From: Actinomycetota bacterium
GTDB taxonomy: Bacteria; Actinomycetota; Acidimicrobiia; Acidimicrobiales; Ilumatobacteraceae
Length of the DNA stretch: 12,673 nt
Reading direction: 5' to 3'
Assembly (NCBI GenBank): GCA_018882725.1
Contig: VERK01000042.1
Location: forward strand, 1-12,673
In this document: piece after piece, positions 7,814 to 12,673 of the stretch
Layout of the letters: every line of letters begins with the position of its first letter
How positions within the stretch are numbered: the stretch's first letter is position 1
Position numbers and translations under genes: made by a program
The notes under the pieces: generated by a model
What the model was told of the DNA's origin: nothing
What the model saw: the letters and a program-made list of their open reading frames with translations, nothing else
Database searches by the model: none

Positions 7814-8892
7814 GCTCGACGATTCTGCGTATCGGCCGACTGCGCGAAATTCTTCCTGTCGCCGCCGGTGATTCCATTCTCATCACCGATCTGACCGACA
7901 TCCGCTATCTCACGGGCTTCACTGGTTCGAACGGTTGGCTCCTCGTCACCGATTCGACCGTTCGTCTGATCACCGACGGCCGGTACGTCGAACAGGCTCG
8001 GTCTCAGACCGACGTCGACGTCGTCGAAGCACGCACCGTGGCCGAGATGGTCACCGAACTCAATCGCGACCGCTCGACCCGATTGATGTTCCAGTCGGGT
8101 CAGGTGTCAGTCGACCTCTTCGATCGCTTGAAGTCGGTGACTGATCAACTACTTCCGATCGGCTCGCGACTCGCCGACCTACGCCGCGCGAAGGATCCGA
8201 CCGAGCTGGCTGCCATCGAGCGAGCCGTGCGATGCGCCGACCTCGCCCTGGCCGATGTGTGCCCATCGATCGACGATTCGATGACCGAGAAGGGCGTGCG
8301 CGACGAGCTCGAGTACCGCATGCGGCGACATGGCGCCGATGGTCCGTCCTACGACACCATCGTCGCGTCCGGTCCGGTCAACTCGGCACGCCCTCACCAT
8401 CGTCCGTCGTCTCGTCGACTCGAAGAGGGCGACCTCATCGTCATCGATGTGGGTGCCTTGGTCGACGGGTACCACTCCGATCTCACCCGGACCTTCGCTC
8501 TCGGTGGATGCAGTGACGAACTGAGAGAGCGGTACGAGATCGTTCGCGAGTCACAGCGTCAAGGCGTGAACGCTGTGCGAGCCGGGATTCGGACCCGCGA
8601 CATCGACCAAATCTGCCGGGGTGTCTTCCGCTCTCACGACCTGGAAGACGACTTCGTTCACGGGACGGGCCACGGTGTCGGCCTCGTCATCCACGAAGAA
8701 CCATTCCTCGGCCCCACATCGACGGCTACCCTTTCGGCCGGAGATGTCGTGACCGTCGAACCGGGCCTCTATCGTGTGGGACTCGGCGGTGTCCGCATCG
8801 AAGACCTCCTCGCGGTCAACGAAACCGGATCCCGAGTGCTCTCCACATTTCCCAAGGACTTGATATGCCTGCCATCACGACCAACGATCTGA
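7810..8892 (+). CDS. M24B family Xaa-Pro peptidase (aminopeptidase P / prolidase type)
   Basis: A cytosolic two-metal peptidase expected to cut Xaa-Pro bonds. It has 360 aa. The N-terminal creatinase-like domain (about 1-125) contains RYLTGFTGSNGWLLVT, and the C-terminal pita-bread domain follows. All five metal ligands are present: D213 (IDVGA), D224 (HSDLTRT), H288 (GTGHGVGL), E317 (VEPGLY) and E331 (VRIEDLL). H197 and H295 match the conserved active-site histidines. ATG 7810 overlaps the aroQ stop; the same frame stays open back to 7489 inside aroQ, but that part is a shadow. Relatives next to efp have been named pepP, papA or pepQ, and sequence alone does not separate aminopeptidase from dipeptidase activity. 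The last nine codons overlap efp by 28 nt. Its placement beside EF-P links two proline-related functions. Confidence 0.93.
   Translation: MSSTILRIGRLREILPVAAGDSILITDLTDIRYLTGFTGSNGWLLVTDSTVRLITDGRYVEQARSQTDVDVVEARTVAEMVTELNRDRSTRLMFQSGQVSVDLFDRLKSVTDQLLPIGSRLADLRRAKDPTELAAIERAVRCADLALADVCPSIDDSMTEKGVRDELEYRMRRHGADGPSYDTIVASGPVNSARPHHRPSSRRLEEGDLIVIDVGALVDGYHSDLTRTFALGGCSDELRERYEIVRESQRQGVNAVRAGIRTRDIDQICRGVFRSHDLEDDFVHGTGHGVGLVIHEEPFLGPTSTATLSAGDVVTVEPGLYRVGLGGVRIEDLLAVNETGSRVLSTFPKDLICLPSRPTI
8854..8858 (+). promoter_or_regulatory. Shine-Dalgarno sequence for efp
   Basis: AAGGA lies inside the 3' end of the peptidase gene, 6 nt before ATG 8865. It fixes the efp start within the 28-nt overlap and indicates internal initiation rather than pure stop-start coupling. 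Confidence 0.55.
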
Positions 8893-9428
8893 AGAACGGG
8901 ATCACCCTCGAACTCGACAACGGCCTCTTTCAGGTCGTCGAGTTCCAACACGTGAAGCCCGGCAAGGGCGGCGCCTTCGTTCGCACCAAGCTGCGCAACG
9001 TTCGTACCGGCAACGTTTTCGAGAAGACCTTCAACGCGGGTATTCGCGTCGAGCAAGCCATTCTCGACAAGAAAGACATGCAGTTCCTGTACCGCGACGG
9101 CGACGACTACGTCTTCATGGACACGGTCTCGTACGACCAGATGAATGTGAACCCGAGCGCTCTCGGAGAAGCCGCCGACTACCTCATCGAATCAATGAGC
9201 GCGATCATCGCCCAACACAACGGCGAAATCGTGTCGGTCGAAATTCCGGCCGCCGTCGAACTCACGATCGCCAACACCGAACCCGGAGTTCAAGGTGACC
9301 GCGTGTCGGGTGCTCGCAAGCCGGCCGAGCTGGAGACCGGCAAGGTCATTCAAGTGCCGCTGTTCGTGAACGTGGGCGACAAGGTTCGCGTCGACACCCG
9401 CTCCGGCGATTACATCACGCGAGTCTGA
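8865..9428 (+). CDS. efp: Translation elongation factor P
   Basis: Binds between the ribosomal P and E sites and rescues ribosomes stalled on polyproline. The protein has 187 aa and the usual three beta-barrel domains. Near the N-terminus is FQHVKPGKGGAFVRTKLRNV (27-46), with K34 at the tip of the loop that reaches the peptidyl-transferase centre. The middle domain includes DKKDMQFLYRDGDDYVFMD. The C-terminal domain runs from TEPGVQGDRVSGARKPAELE to GDYITRV. The actinobacterial unmodified subtype carries PGKGP; here the loop is PGKGG. No EpmA, EarP or other modifying enzyme is visible in the window. The ATG lies 28 nt before the end of the peptidase gene, with AAGGA upstream. nusB follows after 4 nt. 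Confidence 0.97.
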   Translation: MPAITTNDLKNGITLELDNGLFQVVEFQHVKPGKGGAFVRTKLRNVRTGNVFEKTFNAGIRVEQAILDKKDMQFLYRDGDDYVFMDTVSYDQMNVNPSALGEAADYLIESMSAIIAQHNGEIVSVEIPAAVELTIANTEPGVQGDRVSGARKPAELETGKVIQVPLFVNVGDKVRVDTRSGDYITRV

Positions 9429-9432
9429 GCAC

Positions 9433-9822
9433 ATGACCGACGCCCGCTCGGCGGCGCGTGAGCACGCTCTGTCACTTCTCTACGAAGCCGAGACGAAGAA
9501 CTGTCCGGCTTCCGAGGTGTTGAATGCTCAGATCGTCGATCCCGAGCCGGACACCATCCTTCTGGTGGACGGCGTGGCACAGCACTCGAAGGAGATCGAC
9601 GACCTCATCGCCGAGCGCTCCAGTGGCTGGCGTCTCGATCGGATGGCGACTCTCGACCTGATCGTCCTGCGCATTGCGACGTTCGAATTGCTGCATCGAT
9701 CAGAAGTTCCGACCGCCGTCGTCCTCAACGAGGCAGTCGAACTCGCCAAGCGATTCGGCACCGACGATTCAGGTCGATTCGTCAACGGTGTTCTGGCCAC
9801 GATGGCGCGCGACGTGCGTTAG
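9433..9822 (+). CDS. nusB: Transcription antitermination factor NusB
   Basis: An all-helical RNA-binding protein that works with NusE/S10 on boxA RNA in rRNA antitermination. It has 129 aa, a normal size. Typical features are the basic N-terminus with AREHALSLLYEAE (8-20) and the C-terminal block RMATLDLIVLRIATFELL, followed by EVPTAVVLNEAVELAKRFG and SGRFVNGVLATMAR. The start ATG lies 4 nt after the efp stop without an obvious Shine-Dalgarno. The TAG stop at 9820-9822 overlaps the stop of the convergent Rrf2-type gene, so the two messages overlap at their 3' ends. In several other actinobacteria this cluster continues into pyrimidine genes; that is not the case here. Confidence 0.95.
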   Translation: MTDARSAAREHALSLLYEAETKNCPASEVLNAQIVDPEPDTILLVDGVAQHSKEIDDLIAERSSGWRLDRMATLDLIVLRIATFELLHRSEVPTAVVLNEAVELAKRFGTDDSGRFVNGVLATMARDVR

Positions 9823-10268
9823 TGAGCGAGTGGTTCGGGCCACGGGCCCTGACCTCGCGCGGCCGCCGCAACGTCGGCCAACGAATAGCCCTCGAGATGA
9901 TGACGCATGTGCTCACCGGTCTGCTTCCAGATCGCGAGTAGGACGCACTGACCTTCGTGGTCGCACGAACCGTTCTGGTGCGGTTCGCCGAAGTCACCAA
10001 CCACGATGGGACCGTCGACCGCCGACACGACGTCGGACAGTCTGATCTCTTCAGGTCGACGAGCCAAGGTGTAGCCGCCTCCGACTCCGCGCTTCGAACG
10101 CACGAGCCCGGCTCCCTTCAATGCCAGCAGAATCTGCTCGAGATACGGCTGGGGGAGACCAGTGCGGTCGGCGATGTCGCGCACCGACGTCGGGCCGGGT
10201 TCATCACAGTGCAACGTGAGGCTGAGGAGGGCACGGCAGGCGTAGTCACCTCGAGTCGAAACGCGCAC
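9819..10268 (-). CDS. Rrf2-family transcriptional regulator
   Basis: A 149-aa winged-helix regulator of the Rrf2 family (IscR, NsrR, CymR and relatives). It begins MRVSTRGDYACRALLSL, has the recognition helix region SVRDIADRTGLPQPYLEQIL (28-47), and the wing RSKRGVGGGYTLAR (57-70). C102 and C108 (C-x5-C) followed by W114 line up with the second and third cluster cysteines of IscR (C-x5-C then LTHALW). The first IscR cysteine is absent; H97 and H104 lie nearby. It might therefore bind a [2Fe-2S] cluster with a mixed ligand set, or act as a thiol sensor. The target cannot be named. The GTG start has a leaderless-type -10 box and sits in a dyad, suggesting autoregulation. The TAA overlaps the nusB stop tail to tail, and a phosphodiesterase gene is divergent. 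Confidence 0.9.
   Translation of the reverse strand: MRVSTRGDYACRALLSLTLHCDEPGPTSVRDIADRTGLPQPYLEQILLALKGAGLVRSKRGVGGGYTLARRPEEIRLSDVVSAVDGPIVVGDFGEPHQNGSCDHEGQCVLLAIWKQTGEHMRHHLEGYSLADVAAAARGQGPWPEPLAH
9837..9849 (+). terminator. Weak candidate terminator hairpin after nusB
   Basis: GGGCC-ACG-GGCCC is a 5-bp GC stem 14 nt past the nusB stop. It lies inside the 3' coding end of the opposite-strand regulator gene and has no T-tract. It is the only structure I see that could end the nusB transcript, and it may equally be a by-product of GC-rich coding sequence. Confidence 0.25.
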
Positions 10269-10269
10269 G

Positions 10270-10288
10270 CCAACATCGTAGGCGTTGG
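10270..10288. promoter_or_regulatory. Candidate operator dyad in the divergent spacer
   Basis: CCAAC-N9-GTTGG is a perfect 5-bp-arm inverted repeat. The -10 box of the regulator gene lies inside its 9-bp spacer. A regulator bound here would block its own promoter and could affect the divergent phosphodiesterase gene, whose start is 37 bp away. The half-sites are short, so this rests mostly on position. Confidence 0.35.
10275..10280 (-). promoter_or_regulatory. Candidate -10 box (TACGAT) for leaderless Rrf2-type gene
   Basis: On the minus strand TACGAT is followed by GTTGGC (6 nt) and then the GTG start at 10268. This fits TANNNT placed for transcription beginning at the start codon. No convincing -35 is seen at 16-18 nt. 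Confidence 0.5.
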
Positions 10289-10324
10289 GAGCTCGGGGCG
10301 ACGGAGATGTGGTGAACTGGTCAG

Positions 10325-11431
10325 GTGCCCGAGCCGCTGATTCCCGACTACCGCGGTCCGTGCCTCACCGGTGTCGTCCCGGGTCTGTTGATTTCTCCAC
10401 CCGGTCGGCGTCCGGCTTGGTTCCCGGAGATCTTGAACCGGGCCGAGCGAGTCGTGCTGCTCGTGCTCGACGGGCTGGGTTGGAATCAACTCCAGAACCA
10501 CCGGGCCGACGCGCCGACGCTGTCGTCGATGTCGGGTGGTGCCATCGCGTCGGTGGCACCGACCACGACGGCCACCGCACTGACCAGCTTGTGCACCGGT
10601 GCGACACCTCTCGAACACGGAATCGTCGGATACCGCATCGACATGGGTGACGCCATCATGAATTCGTTGCGATGGGGTGAGGGCCGCCGTGACCTGCGTA
10701 CCGTGCATCGGCCGTCCGATGTACAACCGATTCCACCGTTCTGCGGACTCGACACCGAAGTGGTCGCCCGAGTCGAACACCGCAACACCGGATTCACCGA
10801 GGCTCACCAACGTGGAGCGTCCTATCGCGGATGGCGGACACCGAGTTCGTTGTCAATCGAGATCAATGAAGCTCTCGAAACTGGTGCTCGGTTCGTCTAT
10901 GCGTACTACGACGGAATCGACACGACGGCGCACGAGCACGGTTTCGGTGCTCATTACGCCGCCGAGATTCGATTCGTCGATGGTTTGGTGGCTTCGATCC
11001 TCGATGCTCTTCCATCCGGTGTAGTTCTGGCAGTAGTCGCCGACCACGGCCTAGTCGAGACCTCGGATGCCTTGATCGATCTCGATGCCGCAGTCGCCCG
11101 TCTCGTCGATCACGAGTCGGGTGAGGGTCGGTTTCGCTGGCTTCACGCTCGCCCGGGTCAGGAGACAACGCTGCGTGAAGCGTGTTCACGGTATTCATCG
11201 ATCGCCTGGGTCAAGACCCGTGAGGAGTTGCTTTCGGAGGGGTGGATGGGACGCCGGGTAGGCCACCAGACCGAGGTCAGCGCCCGGCGCCTCGGCGACG
11301 TGGCCCTGATCCCTCACGGAGTACACAGCTTCGAAGCCCCGACCGATCCGACACCTTCGTCACTCGTGTGTCGCCACGGATCTCTCACCGCTGACGAAGT
11401 ATTAGTCCCCCTCGTGGCCCGAATCGCCTGA
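10325..11431 (+). CDS. Alkaline-phosphatase-superfamily phosphodiesterase / nucleotide pyrophosphatase-like protein
   Basis: A 368-aa protein of the type I phosphodiesterase/nucleotide pyrophosphatase family (Pfam PF01663 type). The two-metal site is complete: D49 in LLVLDGLGWN, the nucleophile threonine around T80-T82 in VAPTTTATALTS, D199 and H203 in DGIDTTAHEHG, D240-H241 in VVADHGL, and H351 in CRHGSLTADEVLVPL. There is no signal peptide or membrane segment, so it is probably cytoplasmic. The substrate is unknown; phosphodiester, phosphomonoester or nucleotide pyrophosphate bonds are all possible. GTG 10325 is the first usable start because an in-frame TGA sits at 10313. The gene diverges from the Rrf2-type regulator across 56 bp and may share its control. 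bpa follows after a 104-nt structured gap. Confidence 0.9.
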   Translation: MPEPLIPDYRGPCLTGVVPGLLISPPGRRPAWFPEILNRAERVVLLVLDGLGWNQLQNHRADAPTLSSMSGGAIASVAPTTTATALTSLCTGATPLEHGIVGYRIDMGDAIMNSLRWGEGRRDLRTVHRPSDVQPIPPFCGLDTEVVARVEHRNTGFTEAHQRGASYRGWRTPSSLSIEINEALETGARFVYAYYDGIDTTAHEHGFGAHYAAEIRFVDGLVASILDALPSGVVLAVVADHGLVETSDALIDLDAAVARLVDHESGEGRFRWLHARPGQETTLREACSRYSSIAWVKTREELLSEGWMGRRVGHQTEVSARRLGDVALIPHGVHSFEAPTDPTPSSLVCRHGSLTADEVLVPLVARIA

Positions 11432-11434
11432 TCA

Positions 11435-11473
11435 CACGCTGCCCGGCGGGCCTGCCGTGCATCCCCGCTGGGG
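11435..11473 (+). terminator. Two short GC hairpins after the phosphodiesterase gene
   Basis: Just after the TGA there is a CACG...CGTG outer pair (11435-11438 with 11456-11459) around GCCC-GGC-GGGC (11441-11451). A second hairpin, CCCC-GCT-GGGG, is at 11463-11473. Neither has a T-tract. They could weakly terminate the upstream gene, and the second one competes with the bpa leader structure. Confidence 0.3.
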
Positions 11474-11536
11474 TCTGTGTCAATCTGAGCTTTGCTCCTG
11501 AACCACCCAAGCAGTCCACCAAGCAAAGAGACCCCA
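11469..11536 (+). promoter_or_regulatory. Candidate self-sequestering leader of bpa (possible RNA switch)
   Basis: TGGGGTCT (11469-11476) is perfectly complementary to AGACCCCA (11529-11536), which ends on the A of the bpa ATG. CTTTGCT (11490-11496) is perfectly complementary to AGCAAAG (11522-11528). The two right arms are contiguous, giving 15 paired nucleotides with a 13-nt bulge on the left only. The AAAGAG element that is the best Shine-Dalgarno candidate (11525-11530) would be buried. Each left arm can instead form a local hairpin: CCCC-GCT-GGGG (11463-11473) or GAGC-TTT-GCTC (11487-11497). This is what a two-state leader would look like. The transcription start is not known and must lie upstream of 11469 for the RNA to fold in this way. 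Confidence 0.4.
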
Positions 11537-12024
11537 TGACGAACGAAGTGCATCAACCCGACGCCGTCATCACCTCCAACGGTCAACAGCCGTCACCGGA
11601 GAGTCCCGCAGTCACTGAGGCCGTGACCGAACCCGGCAAGGTCATGCGTATCGGATCGATGGTGAAGCAATTGCTCGAAGAATTGCGTAGTTCTCAACTC
11701 GATCACGAGAGTCGCGAACGATTGGCCGAGATCTACGAGCGTTCGATCGTCGAATTGGCCAGTGCCCTGTCACCCGATCTGCAGCACGAGTTGAAGATGT
11801 TGGCGCTCCCGTTCGGTGACGACGTGCCGACCGACGGTGAACTTCGGATCGCTCAGGCTCAGTTGGTCGGATGGCTGGAGGGCTTGTTCCATGGCATTCA
11901 GGCCACACTGTTCGCCCAGCAACTGGCTGCTCGCCAGCAGTTCGACCAGATGCGCCGGCTCGGCCCAGGGGGCCAGCCGATCTCCGAAAATCCGTCTGAC
12001 GGTCGCCCCGGCACCTACCTCTGA
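11536..12024 (+). CDS. bpa: Bacterial proteasome activator Bpa/PafE
   Basis: An ATP-independent ring-shaped activator of the actinobacterial 20S proteasome; in M. tuberculosis (Rv3780) it feeds unfolded substrates such as HspR to the core particle. It has 162 aa. The N-terminal ~33 residues are low-complexity and acidic. The helical core begins at PGKVMRIGSMVKQLLEEL (33-50), continues through LPFGDDVPTDGELRIAQAQL (91-110), and reaches VGWLEGLFHGIQATLFAQQL (111-130), which closely follows the mycobacterial protein. A flexible tail ends in GTYL (159-162), equivalent to the GQYL that docks into proteasome alpha-subunit pockets. This implies the genome also encodes PrcA/PrcB; they are not in this window. 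The ATG at 11536 has only a weak AAAGAG upstream, inside a potential stem. dnaE follows after 69 nt. Confidence 0.95.
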   Translation: MTNEVHQPDAVITSNGQQPSPESPAVTEAVTEPGKVMRIGSMVKQLLEELRSSQLDHESRERLAEIYERSIVELASALSPDLQHELKMLALPFGDDVPTDGELRIAQAQLVGWLEGLFHGIQATLFAQQLAARQQFDQMRRLGPGGQPISENPSDGRPGTYL

Positions 12025-12032
12025 CGGCCTGC

Positions 12033-12038
12033 TACTGT
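12033..12038 (+). promoter_or_regulatory. Weak candidate -10 box (TACTGT) for dnaE
   Basis: TACTGT fits TANNNT and lies 9 nt past the bpa stop. It would start a leader of about 50 nt for dnaE. No -35 is recognisable, and the box overlaps the base of the hairpin that follows, so terminator and promoter readings conflict. Confidence 0.25.
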
Positions 12039-12066
12039 CGCAAACCACATTCGTGTGATTCGCGAC
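12037..12066 (+). other. Near-symmetrical hairpin with TTCG loop between bpa and dnaE
   Basis: Outer arms GTCGC (12037-12041) and GCGAC (12062-12066), inner AA/TT, and CACA-TTCG-TGTG (12046-12057) pair in register with just two mismatches across 13 positions and no bulges. No T-tract follows. It could end the bpa message, form a leader hairpin of dnaE, or act as a DNA dyad. A six-base direct repeat, ACTGTC, is found at 12034-12039 and 12065-12070. Confidence 0.45.
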
Positions 12067-12080
12067 TGTCTGGCCGAGTG

Positions 12081-12088
12081 AAGGAGGG
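12081..12088 (+). promoter_or_regulatory. Strong Shine-Dalgarno sequence for dnaE
   Basis: AAGGAGGG lies 5 nt before GTG 12094 and is the strongest ribosome-binding site in the window. It decides the dnaE start and shows that this gene is translated from a leadered message. Confidence 0.85.
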
Positions 12089-12093
12089 AAGAC

Positions 12094-12673
12094 GTGGGGG
12101 CCTCGTTCACGCACCTCCACGTCCACACCGAGTTCTCCATGCTCGACGGGGCCGCCAAACTCGACGAGTTGGTGGCCAAGGCGGTCGCCGACGGTCAGCC
12201 CGCGCTCGGCATGACCGACCACGGGAACATGTACGGGGTTCTCGACTTCTATCGCGAGTGCCGTCAACAAGGGATCAAGCCCATCGTCGGCACCGAGGCC
12301 TACATGGCGGGGGAGAGCAGATTCGACCGCCCACCCCGGCGCGGTCGTCTCGACGACACCGGAGGTGATGTCGAGGGTGGCGGCAAGCTCTACTACCACC
12401 TGACGCTCCTGGCCGAGAACGACATTGGGTACCGCAATCTCATCAAGCTCAGCAGCCTGGCCTTTCTGGAGGGCTTCTATTACCAGCCACGCATGGATTG
12501 GGATCTCCTTTCCCGACACAGCGACGGGCTCATCGCAACCACCGGATGCCTCGGTGGCCACGTCCTCCAGCACCTCCTTCGTGGCGACTTCGAAGGTGCC
12601 CGCTCCCGGGCCGCGCGCCTACAAGAGATCTTCGGACGCGACAACTTGTTCGTCGAGCTCCAGGATCACAACC
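12094..12673 (+). CDS. dnaE: DNA polymerase III alpha subunit, N-terminal PHP region (3' end outside window)
   Basis: The replicative polymerase catalytic subunit; only the first 193 residues are present. They cover most of the PHP domain: FTHLHVHTEFSMLDGAAKL (5-23), LGMTDHGNMYGVLDFY (38-53), GIKPIVGTEAYM (60-71), YYHLTLLAENDIGYRNLIKL (100-119), EGFYYQPRMDWDLLS (126-140) and TTGCLGGHV (149-157). Candidate metal ligands H9, H11, D18, H43, E68, H102 and C152 follow the pattern of M. tuberculosis DnaE1, whose PHP domain is a 3'-5' proofreading exonuclease; the last ligands lie beyond the window. GTG 12094 is chosen for its AAGGAGGG. The frame is open to the window edge with no stop. Whether this is DnaE1 or the mutagenic DnaE2 cannot be fully settled, but the intact PHP ligands favour DnaE1. 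Confidence 0.96.
   Translation, partial: MGASFTHLHVHTEFSMLDGAAKLDELVAKAVADGQPALGMTDHGNMYGVLDFYRECRQQGIKPIVGTEAYMAGESRFDRPPRRGRLDDTGGDVEGGGKLYYHLTLLAENDIGYRNLIKLSSLAFLEGFYYQPRMDWDLLSRHSDGLIATTGCLGGHVLQHLLRGDFEGARSRAARLQEIFGRDNLFVELQDHN

Noticed and set aside
11507..11525. Direct repeat CCAAGCA, 12 bp apart, in the bpa leader
   Set aside because: Only two short copies. The second is already explained by the inverted-repeat arm, so a separate operator is not supported.
12025..12093. SOS (LexA) box before dnaE
   Set aside because: No GAAC-N4-GTTC type palindrome is present; the hairpin there has a different sequence.
11770..12573. 267-codon minus-strand frame spanning bpa and the dnaE start
   Set aside because: It covers two confident plus-strand genes and their regulatory gap, and its translation resembles no known family.
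1..12673. Very frequent CGATC/GATCG words
   Set aside because: They fall mostly across Asp, Ile, Arg and Glu codons in the genes and look like codon preference rather than a dispersed repeat or uptake signal; I did not count them formally.
1..12673. CRISPR arrays, tRNA genes, insertion sequences, phage or defence genes
   Set aside because: No repeat-spacer series, cloverleaf-like sequence, transposase or terminal repeats were seen; almost all bases lie in recognised core genes.

Overview
This 12.7 kb window looks like the chromosome of a high-GC actinobacterium. The order alaS-ruvX-mltG-aroE-aroC-aroK-aroB-aroQ-peptidase-efp-nusB is the one known from Mycobacterium and relatives. A bacterial proteasome activator (Bpa) with its C-terminal GTYL tail is encoded further on, and two promoters look like actinobacterial leaderless promoters (TANNNT, then 6-7 nt, then GTG). 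A deep-branching class such as Acidimicrobiia is my guess from overall sequence character, not something the sequence proves.

Region 1 (1-9822, all + strand) is a densely packed housekeeping cluster. It holds the 3' part of alanyl-tRNA synthetase, the RuvX nuclease-fold protein, the MltG septal/lytic transglycosylase, five shikimate-pathway enzymes (AroE, AroC, AroK, AroB, AroQ), an M24 Xaa-Pro peptidase, elongation factor P and NusB. Most junctions are 1-4 nt overlaps (TGATG, ATGA, GTGA) or 4-nt gaps, so translation is probably coupled. The only real break is aroB/aroQ. There a perfect 8-bp hairpin has the aroB stop codon in its loop and is followed by a -10-like TAGCGT placed for a leaderless aroQ start. 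This suggests two transcription units: alaS to aroB, and aroQ to nusB.

Region 2 (9819-11431) holds a minus-strand Rrf2-family regulator whose stop codon overlaps the nusB stop, and, divergently, an alkaline-phosphatase-superfamily phosphodiesterase. The 56-bp divergent spacer contains a candidate leaderless promoter for the regulator, centred in a CCAAC-N9-GTTGG dyad that could be its own operator.

Region 3 (11432-12673) holds bpa and the 5' end of dnaE (replicative DNA polymerase III alpha, with an intact-looking proofreading-type PHP domain). The bpa leader carries the most unusual signal seen here: 15 contiguous nucleotides over the ribosome-binding area and the A of the start codon are complementary to two upstream segments, and each of those segments can instead form a small local hairpin. 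The dnaE leader carries a near-symmetrical hairpin with a TTCG loop.

I see no CRISPR array, insertion sequence, prophage, tRNA, rRNA or toxin/defence system. The genes are ordinary core genes, and what is new here is more likely to be regulatory than a new protein system.
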